Part shown: one piece after another, positions 27,284 to 35,594 of the stretch | Layout: every line of letters begins with the position of its first letter | Numbering within the stretch: the stretch's first letter is position 1 | Source of the DNA: Actinoplanes oblitus | Lineage (GTDB): Bacteria; Actinomycetota; Actinomycetes; Mycobacteriales; Micromonosporaceae | Direction of reading: 5' to 3' | DNA length: 64,000 bases | NCBI RefSeq assembly: GCF_030252345.1 | Contig: NZ_CP126980.1 | Coordinates: 829,501 to 893,500, forward strand | The notes under the pieces: model-generated | Databases searched by the model: none | What the model was told of the DNA's origin: nothing | Seen by the model: the letters and a program-made list of their open reading frames with translations, nothing else | Program-made: the position numbers and the translations under genes

Positions 27284-28528
27284 TCAGCTGAGCCGCTCGA
27301 TGACGAGGGCCATGCCCTGGCCACCGCCGACGCACATGGTCTCCAGGCCGATCGACTTGTCGTGCCAGTCGAGCGAGTTGATCAGGGTGCCGGTGATCCG
27401 GGCGCCGGTCATGCCGAACGGGTGGCCGACGGCGATGGCGCCGCCGTTCACGTTCAGCTTCTCCAGCGGGATGCCCAGGTCCTGGTACGACGGGATGACC
27501 TGGGCGGCGAACGCCTCGTTGATCTCGACCAGGTCGACGTCGTCGATGGTCATGCCGGCCCGCTTGAGGGCCTGCTTGGAGGCCTCGACCGGGCCGAGAC
27601 CCATGATCTCCGGGGAGAGCGCGGTGACGCCGGTGGAGACGATCCGGGCGAGCGGGGTGATGCCCAGCTCCCGGGCCTTGGTGTCGCTCATCACGACCAG
27701 CGCGGCGGCGCCGTCGTTGAGCGGGCAGCAGTTGCCGGCGGTGACCCGGCCGTCCTCCCGGAAGACCGGCTTGAGCTGGGACACCGCGTCCAGCGTGACG
27801 CCCGGGCGGGGGCCGTCGTCCTTCGACACGACGGTGCCGTCGGGCAGGGTCACCGGGGTGATCTCACGGGCCCAGAAACCGTTGGCGATGGCCTTCTCGG
27901 CCAGGTTCTGCGAGCGGACGCCGAACTCGTCCATCTCCTCGCGGGAGACGTTCTTCAGCTGGGCGAGGTTCTCCGCGGTGTAGCCCATCCCGATGTAGAT
28001 GTCGGGGAGCAGGCCGTCCTCGCGCGGGTCGTGCCAGACCCCGCCGTTCTTCGCGGTGGCGGCGGTGCGGGCCCGCGCGTCGGCGAACGCGGGATTTTCC
28101 CAGCCGCCGCCGACCAGCTCCTGCGCGGCCGAGGGCAGGCCGTCGGAGCTGCCCCGGGCGAACCGGGAAACGGTCTCCACACCGGCCGAGATGAAGATGT
28201 CGCCCTCGCCCGCCTTGATGGCGTGGAACGCCATCCGGGTGGTCTGCAGCGACGACGAGCAGTACCGGGTGATGGTGGCGCCCGGCAGGCCGTCCAGGCC
28301 CAGCTTGGTGGCGACCACGCGACCCATGTTGAAGCCCTGCTCACCGCCGGGCAGGCCACAACCGAGATAGAGGTCCTCGATCAGGGTGCGGTCGAGCTCG
28401 GGCACCTTGTTGAGCGCGGCGTCGACGATGGTGGCGGTGAGGTCGTCGGGGCGCAGATCCTTGAGCGAGCCCTTGTGGGCGCGACCGATCGGCGAGCGGG
28501 CAGTGGCGACGATGACAGCTTCCGGCAT
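27284..28528 (-). CDS. Acetyl-CoA C-acyltransferase (thiolase)
   Basis: A 414-residue thiolase, catalysing thiolytic cleavage or condensation of acyl-CoA in beta-oxidation or acetoacetyl-CoA metabolism. The acyl-accepting cysteine is in TRYCSSSLQT (about 90). The NEAF motif is in VEINEAFAAQ, the histidine in NGGAIAVGHPFGMTGAR, and the second catalytic cysteine in CVGGGQGMALVIE near the C-terminus. Chain-length preference cannot be read from the sequence. The ATG lies exactly 6 nt after TAAACT on the minus strand, indicating a leaderless mRNA. It is not next to a FadB-type gene. Confidence 0.94.
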   Translation of the reverse strand: MPEAVIVATARSPIGRAHKGSLKDLRPDDLTATIVDAALNKVPELDRTLIEDLYLGCGLPGGEQGFNMGRVVATKLGLDGLPGATITRYCSSSLQTTRMAFHAIKAGEGDIFISAGVETVSRFARGSSDGLPSAAQELVGGGWENPAFADARARTAATAKNGGVWHDPREDGLLPDIYIGMGYTAENLAQLKNVSREEMDEFGVRSQNLAEKAIANGFWAREITPVTLPDGTVVSKDDGPRPGVTLDAVSQLKPVFREDGRVTAGNCCPLNDGAAALVVMSDTKARELGITPLARIVSTGVTALSPEIMGLGPVEASKQALKRAGMTIDDVDLVEINEAFAAQVIPSYQDLGIPLEKLNVNGGAIAVGHPFGMTGARITGTLINSLDWHDKSIGLETMCVGGGQGMALVIERLS

Positions 28529-28534
28529 GGCCCC

Positions 28535-28540
28535 AGTTTA
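28535..28540 (-). promoter_or_regulatory. Putative leaderless promoter -10 of thiolase
   Basis: TAAACT on the minus strand, 6 nt before the ATG, with a weak TTCCGA as possible -35 about 16-17 nt further upstream. Confidence 0.5.
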
Positions 28541-28584
28541 CTTACGGGTAACATGGTCGGAAGTGTGGATTCGTCACACCTGCT

Positions 28585-29373
28585 TCATACTCCGCTCATC
28601 GCGGCCTTGGCGACCGCCGGGTAGAGCGCGTGCGCCCAGACCCGGTAACCGTCAGCGGACGGGTGGAACCCGTCGTAGCAGAGCGTTCCCGCGTCGGCGC
28701 GGAACACCGCCCCGGTCTCCGCGCCGAGATCGACCACCGAGCCGCCCGCCTCGATCACCGCCTTGGCCTGGGCCCGCGCCATCCGGCGGCCGACCAGCCC
28801 GGCGATCTGCCGCAGCGGCGGCGCCAGCGAGCGCATCGCGCCCAGGTCGGGGCAGGTGCCGACGACCACCTGCACGCCTGCCGAGCGGAGCCGCCGCACC
28901 GCCTGGCCGAGGTGACCGGCCGCCTCCTCGGGGTCGCGCAGCGAGGTGGCGTCATTCGACCCGATCAGGATGACCGCGACGTCCGGCCGGGCGCCGAGCA
29001 GGGCCCGGGCCACCTGGGTGGCCAGGTCCATCGACCGGGAACCGGCCACGCCGACGCTGGACAGCAGCACGTGCCGCGGGCCGGTCTCCGGCGAGCCGTC
29101 GGCGACCAGCCGGGCCAGTTGCCCGCCGACCGTGTCGGCCAGCCACTCCACGCCGACCCCGACCGCTGCCGAGTCGCCGAGCAGCACCAGCCGCAGCGGC
29201 GGGGCGCCGGCCGGGCCCATCGAGGTGCGCAGTGCCAGACCCATGGTGGGTTTCGCATAGCGGCGGGCCTTGGCGGCCAGCATCTCCCCGGCGAGCAGGG
29301 CGGCACCGCCCAGCGCGCCGGCGAGCAGGCTCGTGGCCGCGGCCTTGGTCAATCGTTCCGGCAGCCCAGCCAT
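28585..29373 (-). CDS. SGNH/GDSL hydrolase (copy 1)
   Basis: A 262-residue esterase/lipase-like protein. The N-terminal hydrophobic segment (about 14-34, SLLAGALGGAALLAGEM) would anchor it or act as a signal. SGNH blocks follow: nucleophile in VLLGDSAAVGVGV, a glycine block in SSVGVAGSRS, an asparagine block in LIGSNDATSL, and the catalytic Asp-His in YDGFHPSADGY. The ATG at 29373 has AAGGGAGG 6 nt upstream; a longer frame to 29487 lacks this. It is a paralogue of the next gene, 44 bp upstream on the same strand. The substrate is unknown; cell-envelope ester cleavage is plausible. Confidence 0.85.
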   Translation of the reverse strand: MAGLPERLTKAAATSLLAGALGGAALLAGEMLAAKARRYAKPTMGLALRTSMGPAGAPPLRLVLLGDSAAVGVGVEWLADTVGGQLARLVADGSPETGPRHVLLSSVGVAGSRSMDLATQVARALLGARPDVAVILIGSNDATSLRDPEEAAGHLGQAVRRLRSAGVQVVVGTCPDLGAMRSLAPPLRQIAGLVGRRMARAQAKAVIEAGGSVVDLGAETGAVFRADAGTLCYDGFHPSADGYRVWAHALYPAVAKAAMSGV

Positions 29374-29417
29374 GTCCCGCCTCCCTTGCGTCCGGTCGAT
29401 TCGATGATCCTTGCCTT

Positions 29418-30419
29418 CTACCCTACGGCGCTGGCGGCACCCGGCTTCGAGCCAGAGCCGAACCAGTGCCGCGACTCCCCGAACCACGGGTGCCGCCGCA
29501 ACTGCGCCCAGCGCCCGCCGGCCCGGATCGGGCTGACCTCGGTGCCCGGCGAGCGGACCGCCTCGTCGGCGGCCTCCGGCAGGGTGCGCACCGCCTCGGC
29601 GACCGGCACGGCGGGGCGGTCGTCCTCGCCCAGGGCAGCCATCACCGTCGGCATCATCACGGCCGCTGCTCGTGCGTACCCCTCGGCGGACGGGTGGAAA
29701 CGGTCCGAGCCGAACATCCGGGCCGGGTCCGCCTCGAACATCGGGCCGAGCAGGTTGCCGATCGACACGGTCCGGCCCCCGGCGCCGACCACCGCCACCG
29801 TCTGCGCGGCCGCCAGCTGGCGGCTCCAGCGCCGGGCCAGCCAGCGCAGCGGCGGCTTGATCGGCTGGATCGCCCCGATGTCCGGGCAGGTGCCGACGAC
29901 CACCCGGCAGCCGGCCTCGCGCAGCCGGCGCACCGCGTCGCCGAGGTGCCGCACCGCCGAGGCCCGGGCCGAGACGTGGGTGACGTCGTTACCGCCGATC
30001 AGGATGATGGCCAGGTCCGGCTGATATTCCAGGGCGGCGTCGACCTGCCAGGGCAGGCCGGCCGAGACGCTGCCCACCACGGCCAGGCGGTGCAGGCGGA
30101 CCGGGCGGTGCAGGCGGCGGGAGATGCCGGTGGCGAAGAGCGCGCCAGGGGTCTCCCGGGGCCGGTGCACGCCGTAACCGGCAGCCGACGAGTCACCCAG
30201 GATCACCAGGTTGAGTGGTTTGCCGGGCAGTTTCGGGCCGTAGAGGCCGTCGCCGCGCGGCGGTGGCGCCTCGGCCAGCGGGATGATCCGGCGCGCGTCG
30301 GCGGCCTGCCGCAGCAGGAGCCCGGCGGAGAGGGCGGTGACGCCGGCGAGTGCCCCGGCGATCTGCCCGGCGGCCTTGATGCGCTGCCGGGTGCCGCTGC
30401 TGATGAAAATGCTGTTCAC
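29418..30419 (-). CDS. SGNH/GDSL hydrolase (copy 2)
   Basis: A 333-residue paralogue of the downstream copy. It has an N-terminal hydrophobic segment (about 18-36), block I VILGDSSAAGYGV, block II VVGSVSAG, block III LIGGNDVTHV and block V SDRFHPSAEGYARA. VVVGTCPDIGAIQP matches VVVGTCPDLGAMRS in copy 1. A C-terminal extension of about 70 residues, basic and Trp/Arg-rich, is missing from copy 1. The GTG at 30419 has GAGGGAG 3-4 nt upstream. It is divergent from the DUF1232 gene. Substrate unknown. Confidence 0.85.
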   Translation of the reverse strand: MNSIFISSGTRQRIKAAGQIAGALAGVTALSAGLLLRQAADARRIIPLAEAPPPRGDGLYGPKLPGKPLNLVILGDSSAAGYGVHRPRETPGALFATGISRRLHRPVRLHRLAVVGSVSAGLPWQVDAALEYQPDLAIILIGGNDVTHVSARASAVRHLGDAVRRLREAGCRVVVGTCPDIGAIQPIKPPLRWLARRWSRQLAAAQTVAVVGAGGRTVSIGNLLGPMFEADPARMFGSDRFHPSAEGYARAAAVMMPTVMAALGEDDRPAVPVAEAVRTLPEAADEAVRSPGTEVSPIRAGGRWAQLRRHPWFGESRHWFGSGSKPGAASAVG

Positions 30420-30601
30420 AGTCTCCCTCGCTGTCGTCCGAAGGGAACCAACCGGCCCGGCGTTCGCTTCCCGCGGTGGCAGGAGCGGTCCGGCACGGCC
30501 TAGATCGGCACCTGGCGTCGGGATTCGAGGCTAACTCGCGTCCGCGAGGGGCAATCATGGCGGACCCAAGTCATGCTGGAGTTGCGGAAAGGGGAACAGA
30601 C

Positions 30602-30946
30602 ATGGCCAAAACACTGAAGCGTACGGCGGCCTTCACCGCGCTGGGCCGGGCCCTGATGGCCGGCGCCCGCGGCGGGCCGTCGCTGAGCCGGCGACTCGGG
30701 GCGATCCCACGGATGCTCAAGGCGACCGCCAAGGGTGAGTACGACGGCGGCATGCGGCTGGCCCTGATGGCCGCCGCGACGGCCTATGTGATCTCTCCCA
30801 TCGACGCCGTTCCGGAGGCCTTCCTCTTCGTCTTCGGCCTGGTCGACGACGCGGTGGCGATCACCTGGCTGGCCGGCACGGTGCTCAGCGAGACGGAGCG
30901 GTTCCTGGAGTGGGAGCGGGTGACGAAGCCCGCCGTCGTACGCTGA
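30602..30946 (+). CDS. YkvA/DUF1232 family membrane-associated protein
   Basis: A 114-residue DUF1232 protein. The family core is MRLALMAAATAYVISPIDAVPEAFLFVFGLVDDAVAI, with the typical SPIDAVPE turn between two hydrophobic helices. Function is unknown; such proteins are small and membrane-associated. The ATG at 30602 is chosen over a longer frame (to 30476) because AAAGGGGA lies 6 nt upstream. The stop codon overlaps the -10 of the cystathionine beta-synthase gene that follows 3 bp later. Confidence 0.82.
   Translation: MAKTLKRTAAFTALGRALMAGARGGPSLSRRLGAIPRMLKATAKGEYDGGMRLALMAAATAYVISPIDAVPEAFLFVFGLVDDAVAITWLAGTVLSETERFLEWERVTKPAVVR
30939..30944 (+). promoter_or_regulatory. Putative leaderless promoter -10 of cbs
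   Basis: TACGCT overlaps the last codons and stop of the DUF1232 gene and lies 5 nt before the GTG start of cbs. Confidence 0.5.
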
Positions 30947-30949
30947 AGC

Positions 30950-32308
30950 GTGCGCTATTACGACAACGTGGTCGAGATCATCGGCAACACCCCGCTGGTC
31001 CGGCTGAACAGCGTGACCGAGGGCATCAGTGCCACAGTGCTGGCCAAGGTCGAGTACATGAATCCCGGCGGTTCGGTGAAAGACCGGATCGCCCTGCGGA
31101 TGGTCGAGGACGCCGAGGCCGCGGGGCTGCTCAAGCCCGGTGGCACGATCGTCGAGCCGACCAGCGGCAACACCGGGGTCGGCCTGGCCCTGGTGGCGCA
31201 GCAGCGGGGCTACAAGTGCGTCTTCGTCTGCCCGGACAAGGTCAGCGAGGACAAGCAGAACGTGCTGCGGGCGTACGGCGCCGAGGTCGTGGTCTGCCCG
31301 ACCGCTGTGGCTCCGGAGGACCCGCGTTCCTACTACAACGTTTCCGACAAGCTGACCCGGGACATCCCGGGCGCCTGGAAACCCGACCAGTACAGCAACC
31401 CGGCGAACCCGCGGTCGCACTACGAGCAGACCGGCCCGGAGCTCTGGGAGCAGACCGAGGGCAAGATCACCCATTTCGTGGCCGGTGTCGGCACCGGCGG
31501 GACGATCAGCGGCGTCGGGCGCTACCTCAAGGAGCGGGGCGACGTCCGGGTGATCGGCGCCGACCCGGAGGGCTCGGTGTACTCCGGCGGCACCGGCCGG
31601 CCCTACCTGGTGGAGGGCGTCGGCGAGGACTTCTGGCCGACGGCGTACGACCAGCAGGTCACCGACGAGGTCATCAAGGTCAGCGACTCGGACTCGTTCG
31701 AGATGACCCGCCGCCTGGCCCGCGAGGAGGGGCTGCTGGTCGGTGGCTCGTGCGGGATGGCAGTGGTCGCGGCGCTCGAAGTGGCTCGCAAGGCCGGCCC
31801 GGACGACGTGGTGGTGGTGCTGCTGCCGGACGGCGGCCGCGGTTACCTCTCCAAGATCTTCAACGACAAGTGGATGGCCCGGTACGGGTTCCTGCGTACC
31901 CCCGGCGACGCGCCGACGGTGGCCGACGCGCTGGCCGCCAAGGGTGCGGAGATCCCGCCGCTGGTGCACGTGCACCCCACCGAGACGGTCCGCGACGCGA
32001 TCGACTACATGCGGGAGTACGCGGTCAGCCAGCTCCCGGTGCTCAAGGCGGAGCCGCCGGTGGTGACCGGTGAGGTGGCCGGCTCGATCTCGGAGAAGGC
32101 GCTGCTCGACGCGCTGTTCACCGGGCAGGCGCACCTGCACGACACGATCGAGCGGCACATGAGCGAGTCGCTGCCGATGATCGGTGGCGGTGAGCCGGTG
32201 AGCGAGGCGGTGGCGTTGCTGGAGAAATCGGACGCGGCGATGGTTCTGGTGGACGGCAAGCCGGCGGGCGTGCTGACCCGTCAGGATCTGCTCGCCCATC
32301 TCTCCTGA
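30950..32308 (+). CDS. cbs: Cystathionine beta-synthase
   Basis: PLP enzyme condensing serine and homocysteine to cystathionine, the first step of reverse transsulfuration. It has 452 residues. The PLP lysine is in NPGGSVKDRIAL (about 43), the substrate loop is EPTSGNTGVGLAL, and the phosphate-binding loop is GVGTGGTISGVG. A tandem CBS-domain pair fills the last 130 residues (TVADALAAKG ... VLTRQDLL) and probably binds an adenosyl ligand. The length matches actinobacterial Cbs such as Rv1077. GTG start with no Shine-Dalgarno but TACGCT 5 nt before it. The cystathionine gamma-synthase/lyase gene is 10 kb away. Confidence 0.95.
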   Translation: MRYYDNVVEIIGNTPLVRLNSVTEGISATVLAKVEYMNPGGSVKDRIALRMVEDAEAAGLLKPGGTIVEPTSGNTGVGLALVAQQRGYKCVFVCPDKVSEDKQNVLRAYGAEVVVCPTAVAPEDPRSYYNVSDKLTRDIPGAWKPDQYSNPANPRSHYEQTGPELWEQTEGKITHFVAGVGTGGTISGVGRYLKERGDVRVIGADPEGSVYSGGTGRPYLVEGVGEDFWPTAYDQQVTDEVIKVSDSDSFEMTRRLAREEGLLVGGSCGMAVVAALEVARKAGPDDVVVVLLPDGGRGYLSKIFNDKWMARYGFLRTPGDAPTVADALAAKGAEIPPLVHVHPTETVRDAIDYMREYAVSQLPVLKAEPPVVTGEVAGSISEKALLDALFTGQAHLHDTIERHMSESLPMIGGGEPVSEAVALLEKSDAAMVLVDGKPAGVLTRQDLLAHLS

Positions 32309-32322
32309 GCGGTCCGCACTCT

Positions 32323-32412
32323 TTCTGCTCCTTCTCTCGAGCGCTCCGCCGGTTCTGCTTCTCCTCTCGAACGCTCCGCCGGTTCTGCTCCTTCTCTCGA
32401 GCGCTCCGCCGG
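32323..32412. repeat. Three 30-bp tandem repeats
   Basis: Copies 32323-32352 and 32383-32412 are identical; the middle copy (32353-32382) differs at three positions. The unit runs from TTCTGCTCC to GCGCTCCGCCGG. The array lies between convergent genes, and the third copy supplies the left arm of the terminator that follows. Confidence 0.85.
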
Positions 32413-32444
32413 CCTCGGTGCCCCACCTGCCGGGGCCGGCGGAG
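32404..32444. terminator. Bidirectional terminator between cbs and protease gene
   Basis: CTCCGCCGGCC (32404-32414) pairs perfectly with GGCCGGCGGAG (32434-32444) across a 19-nt loop, between two convergent stop codons. Confidence 0.65.
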
Positions 32445-32445
32445 T

Positions 32446-33372
32446 TCAGGTCAGCTCGGCCGGCAGGGCGACCACGTCCACCAGTGCGTTGCGGCGGAGC
32501 AGGGTGATCGGCAGGTCCACGCCGATCGCCGGTCCCAGCATCAACCGCTGCAACGCCCGCACCGATCCGACCGGGCGCCCGCCCGCGGTGATCAGCACGT
32601 CGCCCAGGTAGATCCCGGCCAGCCCGGCCGGGCTGCCCGGCACCACCTCCACCACCCGCAGCCCGTGCTGCTGCGCCAGTCGTCCGGCCAGCTGCGGCGG
32701 CAACGGGATGGGCACCCCGGCGACGCCGAGCCAGGCGCGCCGGACCCGACCGGTGGCGACCAGGTCGCCGATGATCGAACGGGTGGTGCTGTTGATCGGG
32801 ACGGCCAGGCCCAGGCCGTACCCGGCGACAGCGGTGTTCACGCCGACCACGGTGCCGGTGGAGTCGGCCAGCGCGCCGCCGGAGTTCCCCGGGTTCAGTG
32901 CCGCGTCGGTCTGGATCACGTCGTCGATGATCCGTACCCGGCGGCCGTCCCGGGCCGGCAGCGAGCGGCCCAGGCCGGAGACCACGCCCGCGGTGACCGA
33001 GCCGGCCAGGCCCATCGGGTTGCCGACCGCCACCACGAGCTGGCCGATCCGCAGCCGGTCGGCGTCGCCCAGCGGCGCGGCCGGGGCGCCCGGGCGGTGC
33101 ACCCGGACCACCGCGAGGTCGGCGAGCGGGTCCGCGCCGACCACGTCGAAGGGCGTGTCGGTGCCGTCCGCGAACGCCGCCGAACCGGTGGTGGCGCCGG
33201 CCACCACGTGTGCGTTGGTCAGCAGGAACCCGTCGTCGGTGAAGGTGACCGCGGAGCCGGCGCCGCCGCGCGGAGAACTGATCGTGAGGGCCGCCACCGA
33301 GGGCAGGAGACGGCTGGCCACACCGGTGACGATGCGGCTGTAGGCATCGAGCGCTTCGGACTCTTCGGTGTC
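32446..33372 (-). CDS. Trypsin-like serine protease with PDZ domain (HtrA-like)
   Basis: A 308-residue chymotrypsin-fold protease followed by a PDZ domain. The catalytic triad is visible: His in LLTNAHVV, Asp in ADLAVVRV, and Ser in NPGNSGGAL. The PDZ domain starts near VVEVVPGSPAGLAGIYLGD. Unlike HtrA/DegP proteins it shows no signal peptide or membrane anchor from the chosen ATG at 33372, suggesting an intracellular enzyme. The frame is open to 33555, but the extra residues contain no clear secretion signal either. No good Shine-Dalgarno is seen, so the start is uncertain. Confidence 0.8.
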   Translation of the reverse strand, partial: DTEESEALDAYSRIVTGVASRLLPSVAALTISSPRGGAGSAVTFTDDGFLLTNAHVVAGATTGSAAFADGTDTPFDVVGADPLADLAVVRVHRPGAPAAPLGDADRLRIGQLVVAVGNPMGLAGSVTAGVVSGLGRSLPARDGRRVRIIDDVIQTDAALNPGNSGGALADSTGTVVGVNTAVAGYGLGLAVPINSTTRSIIGDLVATGRVRRAWLGVAGVPIPLPPQLAGRLAQQHGLRVVEVVPGSPAGLAGIYLGDVLITAGGRPVGSVRALQRLMLGPAIGVDLPITLLRRNALVDVVALPAELT

Positions 33373-33576
33373 CATGCCAGGGTCAACACCGGGCCCGGAG
33401 ACGTCGATGCCGGTAGATCGTCCGCCGTCGGCGAACACGACAACGGGGACACTGTGGACATCTACCGTCACAGATAGTCGCCACAGTCGCACACACAGTC
33501 CGACCAGCGGGGGACCCGATGCGGTTGTATGTGTCGTGACGGAGCTATGAGCCACTCCCGGACGAAGGGGTAGGGA

Positions 33577-33870
33577 ATGGTCGACGTCGACGAGGCGGCA
33601 CCTGCCGACATCGTGGATCGCCTACTGTGGCAGGACGCGCAGCAGATGCTCGGGCGGCACCTGACGGCCGGCCCGGACGGCAACTGTGTCTGGTGTGGAT
33701 GGCGGTGGCCCTGCTCGGCCCGCCGGCTGGCGGAGCGCGCCGACGCGGTGTCCCGCCGGCCCTGGCGCGAGGCCTGGACCCTGCGACACGACCGCAACAG
33801 TCTGCCGGCCGCGATGTCCGAGCGCGGGCGCCCGGACCACAACCATCATCATCGGAGGTACCTGGACTGA
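33577..33870 (+). CDS. Small Cys/His/Trp-containing hypothetical protein
   Basis: Function unknown. A 97-residue acidic-to-basic protein with a central GNCVWCGWRWPC cluster, three cysteines in 9 residues that could bind zinc, and a His-rich C-terminus (DHNHHHRRYLD). The ATG has AAGGGG about 6 nt upstream. It is divergent from the protease gene and followed by 837 bp without a gene. Similar short proteins occur near membrane or signalling genes in Micromonosporaceae, but I cannot place it in a named family. Confidence 0.6.
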   Translation: MVDVDEAAPADIVDRLLWQDAQQMLGRHLTAGPDGNCVWCGWRWPCSARRLAERADAVSRRPWREAWTLRHDRNSLPAAMSERGRPDHNHHHRRYLD

Positions 33871-34707
33871 GACTTCGACGTCGCCGACGAGCTTGACCGT
33901 CCCCCGGCAAGCCTTGGCTTCCCGGCCCGGCGTACGTCTCCCGGCGGTGACGCCGGGGCGCCCCGCCAGCGCTCCGGTATTCCCGCGCCCAAGCCCGCTC
34001 ACAACCGGGCACGGATCAGCACGCCTCCGCTGATCCGCGCCTCCGGCCAGGCGCACCGGTTCGAGCGGGGCGGTTGGCGGGAGCGCGTGACTACAGGTTC
34101 CCCCGCATTCACTCGGTCGCGCGTTCCCGCCCAACCAGCGCTTTTCCTGGCCGGCCATCGTTTCTCTTTTACGCGCGTCCGCCATGGTGCGGATCGCATG
34201 CTCCCGCGCGGGCCGGGCCCGGCGATCTGGCCGCTGCGCGTCCACAGCGATCGTCGGCCCCTTCATTGCCCGTGGGCGGTCCGGGAAACCCATCCCCGTT
34301 CGCACCCACCGCCTGTTCAGAGCCCGACTTGGTCCGCCCGCGCCTGCCTTGCCCGGATCGCGGCGTAAGCCGCCCGCCATGGTGTGCCCGGCTCCGGTAG
34401 CAGCCTGAGCCGGTCTCGTCCGCTGCGCGCTCGACCCGCGCCCGCTGCGCGCTCAGCCCGGCCGCAGTCTGAGCCGTCTCCCTGCGGCGTGTGCCGTCCC
34501 GGTCGTCGTCGGGGCCCTCCCGCCCGCGGTCCTGTCCGCCGGCTGTTCTGCAGCCCTGCCCCCGGCGGCGCGCTCAATCCGTTGCAGCACGCCCCCCGTC
34601 CGCACTGCCCTTTTCTGCTGCAGCCCAGCACGCCTCGTCTGAACCCCACCCGCGCTGCCCGCTTCCCTCCCCGGCGCCAGCCCTGAGCGCTCGGTCCGCA
34701 CCCCCGG
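33871..34707. other. 837-bp gene-free region
   Basis: Lies between convergent genes. It contains copy A of the dispersed 123-nt repeat (34168-34290). The rest is GC-rich with no frame that shows coding character; several frames are open but lack start signals and have random codon use. It could be decayed sequence or carry noncoding RNA. Confidence 0.5.
34168..34290 (+). repeat. Dispersed 123-nt repeat, copy A
   Basis: Matches the reverse complement of 57949-58071 without gaps, with 14 mismatches by my hand alignment (about 89% identity). It begins TTTACGCGCGTCCGCC and contains the palindrome CCCGCGCGGG. Both copies lie between convergent genes. Confidence 0.85.
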
Positions 34708-35211
34708 TCACAGCGGGTGGGAGTAGCGGAGTTGGGGGACAGGAACGTCGTTTACAGGCTCGGTCCGGGTGGCGCCGTCGGGATGCCAGCCACCTCTCTC
34801 ATAGAAGCGACGGGCCTGATGGTTTTCGGTCAGGACCCACAGGACCGCGCGGTCACCGCCGATGCTGGGCAGCTCCTTCAGCGCGTGGATCATCAGGGCG
34901 CGGCCGATGCCGGTGCCGATGTGGTCGGGGTCCACGTGGATGGCGTAGAGCTCGGCAGCCTCCGGGGTCTCGCTCGGGCCCAGGTAGCTGAAGCCGGCCA
35001 GCTCGCCGTCCACCTCGGCGAGGGTCAACCGGTGGGTCTCCCGCTCCCATCGCCAGCGCTCGGCCCACCACTCGCCGAACGACTCCGCGCTGCGGGCCTC
35101 GAGCACCTCACGGCTGATGAAACCGGAGTAGGTGGCCACCCGGGAACGCTGGTGCAGGGCGCCGACCCGGAACGGATCGGCGTCATCGGCGGGACGCAGC
35201 AGAACGCTCAT
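34708..35211 (-). CDS. GNAT family N-acetyltransferase
   Basis: A 167-residue acetyl-CoA-dependent acyltransferase. Motif A with the pyrophosphate loop is IHVDPDHIGTGIGRALM (about 91-107), and motif B is LWVLTENHQARRFYERGGW, typical of acetyltransferases modifying small amines or protein N-termini. The substrate is unknown. The ATG at 35211 follows TACTCT by 7 nt on the minus strand, so a leaderless start is likely; the frame open to 35274 has no support. Confidence 0.87.
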   Translation of the reverse strand: MSVLLRPADDADPFRVGALHQRSRVATYSGFISREVLEARSAESFGEWWAERWRWERETHRLTLAEVDGELAGFSYLGPSETPEAAELYAIHVDPDHIGTGIGRALMIHALKELPSIGGDRAVLWVLTENHQARRFYERGGWHPDGATRTEPVNDVPVPQLRYSHPL

Positions 35212-35218
35212 GCGGTCG

Positions 35219-35224
35219 AGAGTA
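35219..35224 (-). promoter_or_regulatory. Putative leaderless promoter -10 of GNAT gene
   Basis: TACTCT on the minus strand, 7 nt before the ATG at 35211. Confidence 0.45.
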
Positions 35225-35594
35225 GTGCCGGATCTCGGGGGACAACCGGTTGTCCACAATGCTGGTTCGTCCACAGGGCGGTTCGCGGACCTCGGTGTTT
35301 CCCGGCAGACTGGTCAGCGGAGGACCCCCGGGAGGGTGGGACCTGTGGGCGCGGCGTCCGGACGAGACCTGCGGAGGAGACCTGCGGAGCGGTTTCCGGA
35401 CGAGACCCGCGGGGCGGCCTCCGGACGAAACCTGTGGTTCGGGACCTGCGGGCGCAGCCCCGGGCAAGACCCGCGGGTGCGACCTGTCGGCGGAACCACC
35501 CGCCTGCGGCCCGAACCCGCTGGCACCGCCAAAGCCTCGACCAACGCCGAACGCGGATCCGCCCCCGATCACCCCGCCAGCAGACCCCGCCTGA
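35225..35594. repeat. Gene-free region with iterated GACCTGCGG-type motif
   Basis: Between 35339 and 35490, variants of GACCYGYGG recur about seven times at irregular spacing, often preceded by CGGACGA or GGA. No gene is supported in this 370-bp stretch; the frames open here lack codon bias. It separates the GNAT gene from RNase Z, both on the minus strand. Confidence 0.5.

Noticed and set aside
32323..32412. CRISPR array
   Set aside because: Head-to-tail 30-bp repeats without spacers and no cas genes.
33622..34380. 252-codon minus-strand frame over the gene-free region
   Set aside because: Overlaps the small Cys-containing gene and the dispersed repeat; no Shine-Dalgarno or -10, composition like noncoding sequence.
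35183..35572. 129-codon minus-strand frame over the GACCTGCGG iterations
   Set aside because: Repetitive Gly/Pro/Arg product without start signal.
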